A program made the position numbers and the translations under genes. A model generated the notes under the pieces. The model had not been told where the DNA came from. It saw only the letters and a program-made list of their open reading frames with translations, and did no database searches. This document shows, one piece after another, positions 18,365-28,740 of a stretch of DNA of 64,000 bases. Origin of the DNA: Granulosicoccus antarcticus IMCC3135 (lineage in GTDB: Bacteria > Pseudomonadota > Gammaproteobacteria > Granulosicoccales > Granulosicoccaceae); assembly GCF_002215215.1 (NCBI RefSeq), contig NZ_CP018632.1, forward strand, positions 4,088,501 through 4,152,500, in the 5' to 3' direction. The stretch's first letter is position 1. Each line of letters starts with the position of its first letter.

Positions 18365-19603
18365 ATGTCTGAATTTCTAGTACTGGGTGCCGGCATCGTG
18401 GGTATCTCAACCGCTCTGGAGCTGCAATCCAGAGGCCATTCTGTGGTTGTCGTGGATCGCACATCTCCGGGCCTGGAAACAAGCTACGGCAACGCTGGCG
18501 TCATTCAGGGCGAGGCAGCCGAGCCCTATCTACTACCGAGAAATCTGCCCACGCTAGTACGTATGGCTCTGGGAATGACGAACGATCTGAGCTGGTCCAG
18601 TGCAGGAATTCTGGCAAATGCTTCGGCTCTGTGGAAATATTATCGCTTTTCTGAAACCCGACGTCATCGGGAAATATCTCAAACCTATGCACAGCTCACC
18701 TCTAGTGCAACGGCAGATCACGCTAGCTGGATCACAGCGGCGCAAGCAGATGATCTGATCACCCGAGATGGATTCTCTTGTGTGTACAAGGACGCCAGGG
18801 CATTTGATGCAGCGGCACAGGAAATGGACAGGCTTTGTACCACCTACAAGCTCAAGGCACGATTGCTGACCGGGACTGAGTACGCCGGAGAAGAACCTGC
18901 TCTCACTGGTGAGTTTGCAGGCGCCATCCACTGGCACGACAGCTGGACGTGCTCGGACCCTGGCCGCCTGACCCAACTGTACGCAGACCTGTTTGTCACT
19001 CGGGGTGGAGAGATTCGAACCGGAGATGCCAGTTCGTTAAAGCCGAATGGTTCTGGTTGGAGCGTCGACACCATAGAGGGCGTCACGGAGGCCTCCTCCG
19101 TCGTGATTGCCCTCGGCCCCTGGGCGCCACAGACACTCAAAAGGTTTGGCTACAAGATCCCCATGGTGCTCAAACGGGGCTATCACGGCCACTTTAATGC
19201 GCCTGTAAAACTGCAGCGTCCAATCCTGGATGTGGCCAACGGGGTTGTGGCCTCCTCCATGGTAAAAGGACTTCGAATTACCACAGGCGTAGCACTGGTC
19301 CCACAGAATGAGCCGGCAAATCCGAGTCAGTTGATACGAGGTGCAAAAGGCCTTGCCCAGATCATGGAGTTGGGAGATCGAGTAGAAGAGCCTCAATGGT
19401 ATGGTACTCGCCCCTTCATGCCTGACATGCTACCGGTAGTTGGAAAGGCTCCGAAGCATTCGGGCATGTGGTTTAACTTCGGCCATGGCCATCATGGACT
19501 CACTCTGGGACCGACGACAGCAAGGCTATTGGCGGATGCTATCGAAGCTCAGACTGACACCTTGCCGGTTCAATCAAAACTGGATCCGCAGCGACTCTTT
19601 TGA
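18365..19603 (+). CDS. DadA-like FAD-dependent amino acid dehydrogenase
   Basis: 412 residues. N-terminal dinucleotide-binding motif VLGAGIVGISTALELQSRG with an acidic end (VVVVDR) for FAD, then ETSYGNAGVIQ, typical of the D-amino acid dehydrogenase/glycine oxidase (DAO) family; the C-terminal stretch MPDMLPVVGKAP and GHGHHGLTLGP is the usual family ending. It probably oxidises a D-amino acid or a related imino or secondary amine at the inner membrane. ATG at 18365 has AAGGTG five bases upstream; a longer in-frame start at 18281 breaks the family N terminus. Followed by a terminator, so it is monocistronic. Confidence 0.85.
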   Translation: MSEFLVLGAGIVGISTALELQSRGHSVVVVDRTSPGLETSYGNAGVIQGEAAEPYLLPRNLPTLVRMALGMTNDLSWSSAGILANASALWKYYRFSETRRHREISQTYAQLTSSATADHASWITAAQADDLITRDGFSCVYKDARAFDAAAQEMDRLCTTYKLKARLLTGTEYAGEEPALTGEFAGAIHWHDSWTCSDPGRLTQLYADLFVTRGGEIRTGDASSLKPNGSGWSVDTIEGVTEASSVVIALGPWAPQTLKRFGYKIPMVLKRGYHGHFNAPVKLQRPILDVANGVVASSMVKGLRITTGVALVPQNEPANPSQLIRGAKGLAQIMELGDRVEEPQWYGTRPFMPDMLPVVGKAPKHSGMWFNFGHGHHGLTLGPTTARLLADAIEAQTDTLPVQSKLDPQRLF

Positions 19604-19609
19604 CACGAT

Positions 19610-19659
19610 AACTGACAGGCACCCGCCTATGTTTCATAGACGAGCACCTGTCAGTTTTA
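19610..19659 (+). terminator. Intrinsic terminator after DadA-like gene
   Basis: AACTGACAGG at 19610-19619 pairs with CCTGTCAGTT at 19647-19656, with an inner CTATG/CATAG helix and a short T run after the stem. Lies between the convergent DadA-like and malic enzyme genes and could serve both strands. Confidence 0.7.
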
Positions 19660-19717
19660 AAGATCGCTTCAGAAACCACATGGGTTTCCCCAGCCAGGGA
19701 GAGACGCCTGTTATTCC

Positions 19718-22000
19718 CTACTCCGCCAACACGCCGTGAGCAGTTGCATCAACGGAGGCCAGTGCCGTCATGTTCACGATACGGCGTACCGTGGATGATG
19801 AGGACATGATATGAACCGACTTGGCAGCACCCAGCAGAATGCCACCCATCGTCACACCACTGCTGACCACACGTAATGCGTTATACGTGATATTGGCAGC
19901 ATCGACATTAGGCATGACGAGCACATTGGCATTGGACGTCAGTGTGGAATCGGGGAAATCCCGCTCCCGGATGGATGCCGACAAGGCCTGATCTGCGCGC
20001 ATCTCACCATCGACTTCAAGATCTGGCCTGCGAAGCTTGATAATGGTCAAAGCGTCACGCATTTTCTGGGCAGAAGCAACCTCAGCACTGCCAAAGCTGG
20101 ATCGGGACAGTAATGCAACACTGGGTACTATGCCAAAACGACTGACTTCATCTGCAGCCAGAATCGCTATTTCAGCAATCTGCTCGGCACTCGGATTGTC
20201 ATTGACTTGCGTATCGCAGATGAAAAGCTGCCGGTCGGAAAGAACAATCATTTGCAGCTCTGCAAACGTGTTGACACCCGATGCTCTCCCGATCACCTTG
20301 CGCACATAACCCAGATGCTCGGCGTAGTGACCCGTGGTACCGCAAAGAAGCGCATCTGCATCGCCACGCTGTAGCAGCATGCAACCGATCAATGTTGTTC
20401 GTGTTCGCGTCTCCTCTTTGGCCTGCTCTTTGGTTACGCCCTGGCGTTTGCACAACTCGTAGTACTCGCTCCAGACTTCATGATAACGCGGGTCGTCCAG
20501 TACATTGACGCTCTCATAATGAACCCCTTCCCTTAGCCGTAAACCAAGCCGCTCTATGCGTGAACTGATGATGTCAGTACGGCCAATAAGCAGTGGCTGT
20601 GCAAGCCCCTCATCAACGGCAACCTGAGCAGCACGCAGTACACGCTCGTCCTCGCCTTCTGCATATATGACGCGTTTCGGATTGTTCATCGCTGCCAGGA
20701 AAACCGGCTGCATCGGTGAGCTTGACTCATAGACAAACTGAGACAACTGGTTCCGGTAGGCTTTCATATCACTGATGGGTTTTGTAGCTACCCCCGTGTC
20801 CATGGCAGCTTGTGCAACCGCGGGTGATATTTGAGTAATCAGACGCGGATCAAAAGCCCGTGGTATCAGGTAATCCGGGCCAAAGGGTGGCGTGGGCTCA
20901 CCATAGGCCTGCGCAACAATTTCTGATGTTTCCGCCTGAGCAATGGCGGCCAGTGCCTTGACGGCTGCCACCTTCATGGCCTCGTTTATTTCAGTAGCGC
21001 CAACATCCAGAGCACCACGAAAGATGAACGGAAAGCACAAGGAGTTGTTGACCTGGTTGGGATAGTCAGATCGCCCTGTACCTATCATGCAATCCGGCCT
21101 CACCTGCTTGGCCAGTTCCGGACGTATTTCGGGCTCAGGATTCGCCATGGCCAATATGACAGGATTGGCGGCCATCTGCTCCAGCATCTCGGGCTTGAGG
21201 GCTCCGCCCTTGGATAAGCCCAGGAATATGTCTGCCTCAACGATCGCCTCTGACAAGGTTCGCAGATGGGTATCACGTGCGTAGCCCGCTTTACTTTCAT
21301 CGACATTGTCGCGCCCCTTGTAGACCACGCCCCGCGAGTCACACAACAGGACGTTTTCGCGCTTCAGTCCCATACTGATCAACAGGTTGAGGCAGGCCAG
21401 TGCAGCAGCGCCTGCGCCTGAGGCAACCAGTCGAACATCCTCTATCTGCTTGCCTACCAGCTGCAGTGCGTTGGTGACCGCTGCGGCTGTAACAATGGCC
21501 GTACCATGTTGATCGTCATGAAACACGGGGATTTTCATGCGCTTGCGCAGTTCCTTCTCGATATAGAAGCATTCAGGCGCTTTGATATCTTCAAGGTTGA
21601 TGCCGCCAAAGGTCGGCTCCAGTGCTGCGACTACTTCTACGAATTTGGCAGGATCAGTCTCTGCCACTTCGATATCAAAAACATCAATACCGGCGAACTT
21701 CTTGAACAGACATCCCTTGCCTTCCATGACAGGTTTGCTCGCTAGTGCGCCAATATTGCCCAGGCCCAGCACGGCAGTACCATTGGTGATGACTGCCACC
21801 AGGTTTGCACGCGAGGTCAGCTCTGCTGCCAGCAAGGGATCTTCCTGGATTGCGGTGCAGGCATACGCCACACCGGGCGAATAGGCCAATGAAAGATCGT
21901 GCTGTGTCGTCAAAGCCTTGGTGGGGGCTAACGATATTTTTCCTGCGGTGGGCAGCCGATGGTAGTCGAGAGCCTCCTTGCGGATATGGTCTTCGCTCAC
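19718..22000 (-). CDS. maeB: NADP-dependent malic enzyme with C-terminal phosphotransacetylase domain
   Basis: 760 residues, the normal MaeB length. The first ~425 residues are malic enzyme ([39 protein letters not shown]), oxidatively decarboxylating malate to pyruvate. The remaining ~330 are a phosphate acetyl/butyryltransferase-like domain ([16 protein letters not shown]) that is thought to be regulatory, sensing acetyl-CoA. I prefer the GTG at 22000: AAGGAG lies nine bases upstream and the product starts [15 protein letters not shown] as in relatives; the upstream extension to 22048 lacks such a site. Monocistronic. Confidence 0.93.
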   Translation of the reverse strand: MSEDHIRKEALDYHRLPTAGKISLAPTKALTTQHDLSLAYSPGVAYACTAIQEDPLLAAELTSRANLVAVITNGTAVLGLGNIGALASKPVMEGKGCLFKKFAGIDVFDIEVAETDPAKFVEVVAALEPTFGGINLEDIKAPECFYIEKELRKRMKIPVFHDDQHGTAIVTAAAVTNALQLVGKQIEDVRLVASGAGAAALACLNLLISMGLKRENVLLCDSRGVVYKGRDNVDESKAGYARDTHLRTLSEAIVEADIFLGLSKGGALKPEMLEQMAANPVILAMANPEPEIRPELAKQVRPDCMIGTGRSDYPNQVNNSLCFPFIFRGALDVGATEINEAMKVAAVKALAAIAQAETSEIVAQAYGEPTPPFGPDYLIPRAFDPRLITQISPAVAQAAMDTGVATKPISDMKAYRNQLSQFVYESSSPMQPVFLAAMNNPKRVIYAEGEDERVLRAAQVAVDEGLAQPLLIGRTDIISSRIERLGLRLREGVHYESVNVLDDPRYHEVWSEYYELCKRQGVTKEQAKEETRTRTTLIGCMLLQRGDADALLCGTTGHYAEHLGYVRKVIGRASGVNTFAELQMIVLSDRQLFICDTQVNDNPSAEQIAEIAILAADEVSRFGIVPSVALLSRSSFGSAEVASAQKMRDALTIIKLRRPDLEVDGEMRADQALSASIRERDFPDSTLTSNANVLVMPNVDAANITYNALRVVSSGVTMGGILLGAAKSVHIMSSSSTVRRIVNMTALASVDATAHGVLAE

Positions 22001-22256
22001 TGTGTGAATCTCCTTGTTAATAGTCGTCACAGACTTACAGTAACGCAAACATTATTTACCCGATAGTGGCGGACGGCCATAATCTCCCTTTTTTGCTGCA
22101 GCCTGCCCCACTGCGAGGCTCAACGTCACACCGATCAGCAAATGGGGACCGAGAAACACGGATTGCAGAATATCGATTACGCAAAGCTTGCACTGGATTT
22201 GCAACCGTTGCTCGCTACACTAGACTGACAGGTCAGATTCTGGTGGCCTCAAAGCA

Positions 22257-24614
22257 ATGACGATGTGTGTTCGGGAAAGGCGTACCTTCTTTTTAGCCAC
22301 TGTGATCTGCTATTCCCTGCTATTGATCTGCAACCTTGCCTACGCTCAACCCACGGAAAATACCGAGCTTTCCCTACAGCAGCGTTGGGGCGTGACACTC
22401 GACTGGATCGAACTCGAGCTGGAGCAAAATGAGGAGGTAGCCGCCGATTACGAACGCTACGAGAGCCGCTTAGGGACGCTGATTGATGCGGTTGAACAGC
22501 ACAAAGCCCAGGCAAGCGATGCTCTGAAAATTCCGCAGCTGGAATTGGAAGCTTTGGGTGCACCGCCAGAGGACAACGAGCCTGCCGAGACCGCTACCAT
22601 TAGTGCACAACGCACTGAGATCGACGGACAGATTGCCGCACTGCAGCAGCAGGAAAAACAAGCTGAACTGATGATTGTGCGCGCCGAGCAGCTCCTCGAA
22701 AAGCTGATCAGGAGTCGAGGTCAGCGCTTGCAGGCAGAACTGCTTACCCGTTCGCCAGCCATCTACACAAGTGGATTCTGGAAAAAAGTATTGACAGATT
22801 CAACGGCCATGAGCGCCAAGCTTGCGCAAGACGCACGTGAGCTACTGAACGGTCAGAGACGCCATGTCTGGACAGCCTGGCTGGCACTGGTGTTGGTACT
22901 GCTTTGTGCGCTCAGTGCATTGCCCTTCGGAAGCTGGTTGAAAGGCCGGTACGGACGTCAGCCTCAGGCAAACGAGACATCCTATACGCAGCGTACGCTG
23001 AGCGCTTTTGCTGAAGGGGTTGCCAGCGGACTGCTGCCCGCGGCCATCTTCGGCGGCATTGGCCTGACTCTCGTCCATCAGGAGCTAGTCGGCGAACAGT
23101 CCATGACGCTGGTCAAGGCTGTCACGCTGAGCCTTGTACTAGGTGTTGCTGCCGCAGCGCCTGTCAGAGCAGCCCTGGTTCCTTATGCCCCCAACTGGCG
23201 TCTGCTTACCATTGACTCAACCGTTGCCGCCAGACTCACACGACGAATACAATGGCTGATCGCCTTTTGTGCCGTAATGCTCGCCTTATATCGGGCGAGC
23301 GAGCCTTATCGCCCCTATAGCGTTGAACTCGATATCGTCGGAAAATTGCTCATCGCTTTCACGGTTGGTCTGATGCTACTGGATCTGCTTCGTCAACACT
23401 TCTGGCGGCCCGCAACCCTCCAAAGTGACGAAGCTCAACCATCACGACTGCCTGTTGCATTGCGCCGATCTCTCATGGTGGTCGTCACGACAGCCCTGAT
23501 ACTGGCCTTGGCCAGCTACGTCGAGCTGAGCGCTTTCCTGGTGTCACGCCTGGCGTTGACTCTGATTACGCTAGGGACCCTGCTACTCATACGCCGCCTG
23601 TTACACGACCTTTTGGATCGTCTGATCAGCGCGTGGCAGGATTTCATCAGAATTGAGCGCCTGTCGGGTGGTAGCTCTTCAGAATTCTGGCTTGGCAGCT
23701 TGCTGGATTTTCTCCTGCTGGGTCCCGTACTGTATGTCCTGGCCAGTGCCTGGGGCTTGCCACAGACATCAATCTATCTCTGGAGCCGACGCCTGCTGGA
23801 GGGTGTGACGATCGGGGAATTGACTCTCTCACCGGGCCGCTTCCTGCTTGCCTTGCTGGTGTTCACCATGACATTCGTTGCATCGCGATTATTACGACGA
23901 GTCATCTACGAACATGTTCTGACTGAATCTCGAGCCGACTTTGGTGTGCGTCATTCGGTGTATGTCGGTATTGGTTATCTGGGCTTGGCCATGGCGCTCA
24001 TTCTGGCCATTGTGACGCTCGGCGTCGGCTTGAGCAATCTGGTGCTGGTCTTTGGCGCTTTATCAGTGGGTATCGGCTTGGGCCTACAGAGTGTCGTCAA
24101 CAATTTCATGTCGGGACTGATATTACTGGCCCAGCGCCCTATTCGGGTTGGCGACTGGATTGAAGTTGGCGGGCATGAGGGCATCGTCAGGAACATCATG
24201 GGGGTATCAACCGAAATCGAAACGTTTGACAAGGCCTCTATCAATGTTCCCAACAGTGAGCTGGTGTCCAACTCCGTCGTCAACTGGACTCATACAGATC
24301 GCACCGTGCGCGTCATCATCAAGATTGGTGTGGCTCACGGTTCCGATATACAACAGTTCCAGAAGCTACTTCTAAACAGTGCGACAGCACACGAAGAAGT
24401 ACTGGAGGCTCCCGAGCCCTACGCCTTGTTTGTTGATTTTGGCGAAAGTGCGCTACTCTTTGAACTGCGTGTTTTTGTACGCGATGCAGAGCGCTATCCT
24501 ATCGTTGCCAGCCAACTACGCTTCATTATCGACCAGGCCTGCAGAGACGCCGGGATCAAGACCCCCTATCCACAGCGACACGTTCATATCGACCCCGGAC
24601 CCAAAAACGTATGA
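22257..24614 (+). CDS. MscS-family mechanosensitive channel with DUF3772-type periplasmic domain
   Basis: 785 residues. Signal peptide (cleavage near AYA-QP, residue 30), a periplasmic coiled region to about residue 190, then roughly ten membrane segments and a C-terminal MscS domain with the pore helix VFGALSVGIGLGLQSVVNNF and beta domain RPIRVGDWIEVGGHEG. It should gate under membrane tension and release solutes on osmotic downshock. The stop overlaps the start of the following hydrolase by four bases, so the two are coupled. Similar in plan to large MscK/YbiO-like channels. Confidence 0.88.
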   Translation: MTMCVRERRTFFLATVICYSLLLICNLAYAQPTENTELSLQQRWGVTLDWIELELEQNEEVAADYERYESRLGTLIDAVEQHKAQASDALKIPQLELEALGAPPEDNEPAETATISAQRTEIDGQIAALQQQEKQAELMIVRAEQLLEKLIRSRGQRLQAELLTRSPAIYTSGFWKKVLTDSTAMSAKLAQDARELLNGQRRHVWTAWLALVLVLLCALSALPFGSWLKGRYGRQPQANETSYTQRTLSAFAEGVASGLLPAAIFGGIGLTLVHQELVGEQSMTLVKAVTLSLVLGVAAAAPVRAALVPYAPNWRLLTIDSTVAARLTRRIQWLIAFCAVMLALYRASEPYRPYSVELDIVGKLLIAFTVGLMLLDLLRQHFWRPATLQSDEAQPSRLPVALRRSLMVVVTTALILALASYVELSAFLVSRLALTLITLGTLLLIRRLLHDLLDRLISAWQDFIRIERLSGGSSSEFWLGSLLDFLLLGPVLYVLASAWGLPQTSIYLWSRRLLEGVTIGELTLSPGRFLLALLVFTMTFVASRLLRRVIYEHVLTESRADFGVRHSVYVGIGYLGLAMALILAIVTLGVGLSNLVLVFGALSVGIGLGLQSVVNNFMSGLILLAQRPIRVGDWIEVGGHEGIVRNIMGVSTEIETFDKASINVPNSELVSNSVVNWTHTDRTVRVIIKIGVAHGSDIQQFQKLLLNSATAHEEVLEAPEPYALFVDFGESALLFELRVFVRDAERYPIVASQLRFIIDQACRDAGIKTPYPQRHVHIDPGPKNV

Positions 24615-25684
24615 AGCCCTACTTTGTCTGGATAATCTCTGCGATTTTTTTATTTAACGCCGCATTGCTTATTGCTTCGTATTTTCTCTCCCAACGTTCA
24701 ATGCAGCACTATCCGGCAATTGGGCAATTGATTTGCGTCGATGGTGTGACCATGCATGTCGTTGATACCGGAACGCCAGAACTTGTCGAAAACAACGATC
24801 AGCAAACCGATGTTCCCGTCGTTGTTCTTATCCATGGTGCCAGCACCAGCTTGCTGGACTTTGAGAAAGGCATCAAACAACACCTGGCGCAAAACATGCG
24901 CATCATCAGTATCGATAGACCGGGACACGGTTATAGCGAGCGAGGCAATGCAGACGCACCAGCGCTGTCCGCATCATCTTCAACAGCATCCGCTGCAAAT
25001 GAGGAGATAGCTCTACTGGATACCCCGGACCCGTGGACGAATCCGCAACGCCAGGCACGCTTGATCGCAGGCGCATTGGAAGCACTTGGTGCCGAAAACA
25101 GCATCTGGGTTGGGCACTCCTGGGCAGGTTCTGTAGTGATGGCAGGCCTGCTGAAGGAAAATGTCAGAGCTGGCGTGTTGCTGGCCGGAGCCACTCACCC
25201 CTGGGAAGGAGGCTCTGCCTGGCATGTGGAGTTGGCCGCAACCCCCATTATCGGTCCGCTGTTTAGCTGGCAGTACATTGAGCCGATCGGCAACCTGGCG
25301 CTTGAGGGTGCCATCGCCAGTGTATTTGCCCCCGAAGCTGTCCCCGACAATTACCTTGAAGAGATGGGTGTGGTGTTATCGCTAAGGCCTCAGACCTTTC
25401 AGCATAATGCTCAGGACTTGACTCGACTTAGCGGTTATCTGGAACAACAGTCCCTGGAGTACGGCAGTATCAGGCAACCGATACTGTCAATCACTGGCAG
25501 CAAGGATACGATCGTGCCTGCATGGAATCACGATGCACGTCTGGCCTTGCAAGTACCGCAATTACAGTCAGTCGAGCTGGAGGGCGCCGGCCATGCCCTG
25601 CACCACTCCCGTAGTCGGGAAGTCGAGCAGCTGATAGAGGCGTTTGTGCAATCTTTGCCGGATTCTGTTGGCTTGAGCCGGTGA
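24611..25684 (+). CDS. Membrane-anchored alpha/beta hydrolase
   Basis: 357 residues. A hydrophobic N-terminal helix (residues 6-26) likely anchors it to the inner membrane, facing the periplasm. The alpha/beta-hydrolase fold is shown by LIHGAST (oxyanion strand), RPGHGYS, the nucleophile elbow VGHSWAG (Ser170), an acid in GSKDTIVPAW and the histidine in GAGHALHH. An Ala/Ser-rich insertion lies near residues 118-130. ATGA overlap with the MscS channel gene suggests a shared membrane-stress role, but the substrate is unknown (esters, epoxides and lactones are all possible). Confidence 0.82.
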   Translation: MKPYFVWIISAIFLFNAALLIASYFLSQRSMQHYPAIGQLICVDGVTMHVVDTGTPELVENNDQQTDVPVVVLIHGASTSLLDFEKGIKQHLAQNMRIISIDRPGHGYSERGNADAPALSASSSTASAANEEIALLDTPDPWTNPQRQARLIAGALEALGAENSIWVGHSWAGSVVMAGLLKENVRAGVLLAGATHPWEGGSAWHVELAATPIIGPLFSWQYIEPIGNLALEGAIASVFAPEAVPDNYLEEMGVVLSLRPQTFQHNAQDLTRLSGYLEQQSLEYGSIRQPILSITGSKDTIVPAWNHDARLALQVPQLQSVELEGAGHALHHSRSREVEQLIEAFVQSLPDSVGLSR

Positions 25685-25846
25685 GTGATTGCCGAGATTT
25701 TCACAATCTGGACCGGACGAAGTGGGTACGACGTCTTTCCCCCTTTCTTGATCAACAGTGTCTGGTGGATGCTTCGCACGTTTTGGGTGTTTGGGCGTGC
25801 GGATATAAGCGGCGCATAGCAATGGTGGTATATTTTTAGCCTTTGA

Positions 25847-26215
25847 GAGCCTGCTCTACATAACCCGGAACTTGAAATAATAGTAATTCATGCGCATGGG
25901 ATCATCGTCTGCGGTGCCATCGTTGTAGCCGTTGCGATTGAAGAAATCATCACCAATCCGGCACAGACGGCACCTCTTCCAGTTATTGCTATCGCGGTTG
26001 CCGGGCCACTCATATTCGTGCTGGGCAATGCACTGTTTCGCCGGACGATTGCACGTCGGATACCGTTGACTTACCTGTTACCGTTCATTGCACTACCGAT
26101 TTTGGGCTATCTTGTACATATGACACAGGCGTCAGGTCTGATACTGGGCGTTGGAATAATGGTTACCCTGTTATTGACCGCATTTTTTCAGCCCAAAAAC
26201 CTACCTGTCGTGTGA
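25847..26215 (+). pseudogene. C-terminal remnant of a low-temperature-requirement (LtrA-like) membrane protein
   Basis: An open frame of about 120 codons, without a good start before the methionine at 26018. It reads HAHGIIVCGAIVVAVAIEE, then a block ending FVLGNALFRRTIARR and two further hydrophobic helices. This matches, from memory, the C-terminal third of LtrA-family proteins (family member: ...H-PIVAGIIV..., LYLLGNALFKR). The rest of the gene is absent upstream. Could alternatively be expressed as a 65-residue two-helix protein from 26018. Confidence 0.55.
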
Positions 26216-26301
26216 AAGATACGAGCCAGGGCAGTGCAGATGCACACTACCCCGGCGTGCTTAGATTCAAGCGTTATCGAAAATAGCGCTCATGCCCGTT
26301 T

Positions 26302-27978
26302 TTATTCGTCTAGCCAATCCAGACTGTCGTATGCTGCAAGTGGCAGATCAACAAGTTGAGCGCCGATTGTTTCACGCTGTTCGCCATCTGCATCCAATAA
26401 ATTGTAGTCAACGAACAGATACTGGCCTTCACTGGCTTCAGGATTGGCACTGATGGTCAGTACAGAATCGTCAGAGCCAAGCATTTGCAGCTGGCCACTG
26501 AAGGGAACATTTTCGCTTTCCAATGACCCCACTCCCAGAACACGGTTCAGAGGTGCGATGGTGGTTACGCTAACCGCGGTATCATCGGTCAGCTCGCCCG
26601 AAATCCAACCTTGCACATCCAGTGAAGAACTCTGGAGCGCACCATTGGATGTATTCGAAAACTCCTGGATGAAATTGGCATCAGCGATTGTCAGTGAAGG
26701 TGCGGAGAACGGTACACTGCTCTCCTGCAGTACATACTGTGGAATCGAGACGCTTCGCTGCCGATTGATACTAACGCCAGAAGTGTTGTCGCTGGCCTGC
26801 ACACTGGCGTTGACAGTCAATGCGAAACCGTCCGTCCGTATATCGAATCCCGTGAAGGCAATCGAATTCTCGATGGTGTTAAAACGGCTGCCGGAGACGA
26901 AATCTCTCTGAACTGCCAGCTTGCCAATGATTTCATAGGAGCCTGCGACAGGAACACCGGCGTCGAGTTCAGTCTGACAGTTGTCAAATTCCCAGATGTT
27001 GTAGCTGGTATCGTGCGAGTATTCAGATTCGCGGATACGCGTACGTCCGGTCTCCAACGTCATGGTGCCGCCTTCAGCGCAGGCATACTGCGTTCGTTCC
27101 GTGGGTTGTGCGATTTCATCAACCTCGTACTGTCCTGCTTCCAGTACCGTGACGCCGATATTGCCAGCAATGATGCTAGCGGCGACTTCGGGGGCCGCGG
27201 CCGCCGCCTCGTCCAGCCTGTAGCCAGCCAGCTCGGTAATAAGCTCGTTCGACTGTGTGTCCAACACCAGTCCCGTGCCTGCCCCATCATCGCCTTCCAC
27301 CACGATGCCCTCGTGGCGTTGACCGGTTGTCAGGTTGATGACAATGTAAACACCGGCAGCTACGGTGCATGACCTCCCGCCCTCGCAAAAGGATTCGTAA
27401 GTGTCGGCCGACTGCACCTGATACCAGCCATCGTCCGGCCAGCTGATGGTGTTGCCATCAACGAGTACCTCGTCCGTAGCCTGTGAAGATGAGACCGTGA
27501 CATCGGTGAAACGCTCACCGGTGGTATGGTTGATCACAATGTAGCTGCCTGGCTCAACCTGGCAGGATCGAGTGCCCTCACAAATATTGGTCAGGCCATC
27601 GGCGCTCTGCACTTGATACCAGCCATCGTCCGGCCAGCTGACGGTGTTGCCATCGACCTGAATGCTGCCCGTTGCCGGTGAAGCCGGAACCGTAACATGG
27701 GTGAAACGCTCACCGGTGGTATGGTTGATCACAATGTAGCTGCCTGGCTCAACCTGGCAGGATCGAGTGCCTTCACAAATATTGGTCAGGCCATCGGCGC
27801 TCTGTACTTGATACCAGCCATCGTCCGGCCAGGATATTTCGGATCCTGAGACCACCGGCTGCGCCTGCGCCAGTGGCGCTGCCAACAAGGCGGCTACTGC
27901 AGCGGCGACAAGGCTTACCTTGTTTGTCAAGACATACTGACCACTCACGTGTCTGTCCGTCTTTTTGCACATGATCAT
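26302..27978 (-). CDS. Secreted repeat protein with three WPDDGWYQVQS modules
   Basis: 558 residues, unknown family. A signal peptide (ending near LAQAQ, residue 40) is followed by three tandem 65-residue modules (Trp at 50, 115 and 180). Each reads SWPDDGWYQVQSA, then CEG-RSC (a likely disulfide), then PGSYIVINHTTGERF. Modules 1 and 2 are almost identical in protein and DNA. The rest (250-558) is a beta-rich domain with a Cys pair (YACAEGGTM ... EFDNCQ) shared with the two related genes at 29177 and 31471. Export to the periplasm, surface or medium is likely; ligand binding or envelope structure is a guess. The ATG at 27972 is an alternative start. Confidence 0.8.
   Translation of the reverse strand: MIMCKKTDRHVSGQYVLTNKVSLVAAAVAALLAAPLAQAQPVVSGSEISWPDDGWYQVQSADGLTNICEGTRSCQVEPGSYIVINHTTGERFTHVTVPASPATGSIQVDGNTVSWPDDGWYQVQSADGLTNICEGTRSCQVEPGSYIVINHTTGERFTDVTVSSSQATDEVLVDGNTISWPDDGWYQVQSADTYESFCEGGRSCTVAAGVYIVINLTTGQRHEGIVVEGDDGAGTGLVLDTQSNELITELAGYRLDEAAAAAPEVAASIIAGNIGVTVLEAGQYEVDEIAQPTERTQYACAEGGTMTLETGRTRIRESEYSHDTSYNIWEFDNCQTELDAGVPVAGSYEIIGKLAVQRDFVSGSRFNTIENSIAFTGFDIRTDGFALTVNASVQASDNTSGVSINRQRSVSIPQYVLQESSVPFSAPSLTIADANFIQEFSNTSNGALQSSSLDVQGWISGELTDDTAVSVTTIAPLNRVLGVGSLESENVPFSGQLQMLGSDDSVLTISANPEASEGQYLFVDYNLLDADGEQRETIGAQLVDLPLAAYDSLDWLDE
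27271..27855 (-). repeat. Three tandem 195-bp coding repeats
   Basis: Units at about 27661-27855, 27466-27660 and 27271-27465, each encoding one 65-residue WPDDGWYQVQS module. The first two (in reading order) share long identical stretches of DNA, for example the block starting ACGCTCACCGGTGGTATGG at 27511 and 27706, exactly 195 bases apart. The third is diverged. This points to a recent in-frame duplication or gene conversion. Confidence 0.85.
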
Positions 27979-28233
27979 AACTGCGGTGTCTCTGGAGAAT
28001 TGATAGGTTCGAACCGTTAAGGAGAAACGGCATCCGTGAAGAGATCGGCTTGGCCGTCTTGTTCACTGACGAGATTTTTACTCCTTTAAGCGATCAAATA
28101 CCATCCCGGACATTGGTATTTTTACACAGTTTCCGATCAACTAATCGACCCGCGAGTGCCTGGAATAATGTCTCTCCAGCCATCCCTTTTTTCCATCTCA
28201 GCGCCCTATAAAGGGTGATTCAAATCAGAACTT

Positions 28234-28740
28234 TCAACCACCGTAGCTCTCCTTGAAGTTTCGGTAAACATCATTCGATATACTTAAATAATAGGTTTCC
28301 GAGTAGTCAGCATATACAAGCTCGTAGTAAAATTCGTCTTTGCCTAACCAGCGATACGAGGCGTCCCCATCATCGTATACTTCTTCCCCATCTCCTAATG
28401 ACTCTGTTAGAAAATTGAAGAGGCGATCTCTGTTTTCATCACCTTTGAACGAGACATTAATAAGACCTATCTCTTTATCGAAAAGGCTGATAGTACAGTC
28501 TTCAAGCGTGAAATCCAACAGCTTGAAACTTGGCGAACCTGAGCTGTAGTAAGAGTCAGTAGAGGTATCACCATATTTTGCTGAAGAATGATCAAGCGTT
28601 TTCGCCAAGGTAATAGCCCCACTTGGGTTATCAGCCTTCAAGTAGGTAGACAGGTCAGGATTGTCTTTAGCCATTCCTACTTGAAAAAACAGGCTTGACG
28701 AGAGCGCGAATAGTAGTAAAAAAGGTTTACGTATATTCAT
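28234..28740 (-). CDS. Small secreted protein of unknown function
   Basis: 168 residues from the ATG at 28740. The N terminus (MNIRKPFLLLFALSSSLFF, then QVGMAKD) is a clean signal peptide with cleavage near MA-KD. The mature part is acidic and Tyr-rich (YYSSGSPSF, DGDASYRWLGKDEFYYELVY) with one Cys, and has no motif I recognise. The region is more AT-rich than its surroundings, which suggests recent acquisition. It sits between two members of the WPD-module paralog group and on the same strand as the first. The ORF could be extended upstream to 28821, but that part does not look like an exported N terminus. Confidence 0.65.
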   Translation of the reverse strand: MNIRKPFLLLFALSSSLFFQVGMAKDNPDLSTYLKADNPSGAITLAKTLDHSSAKYGDTSTDSYYSSGSPSFKLLDFTLEDCTISLFDKEIGLINVSFKGDENRDRLFNFLTESLGDGEEVYDDGDASYRWLGKDEFYYELVYADYSETYYLSISNDVYRNFKESYGG

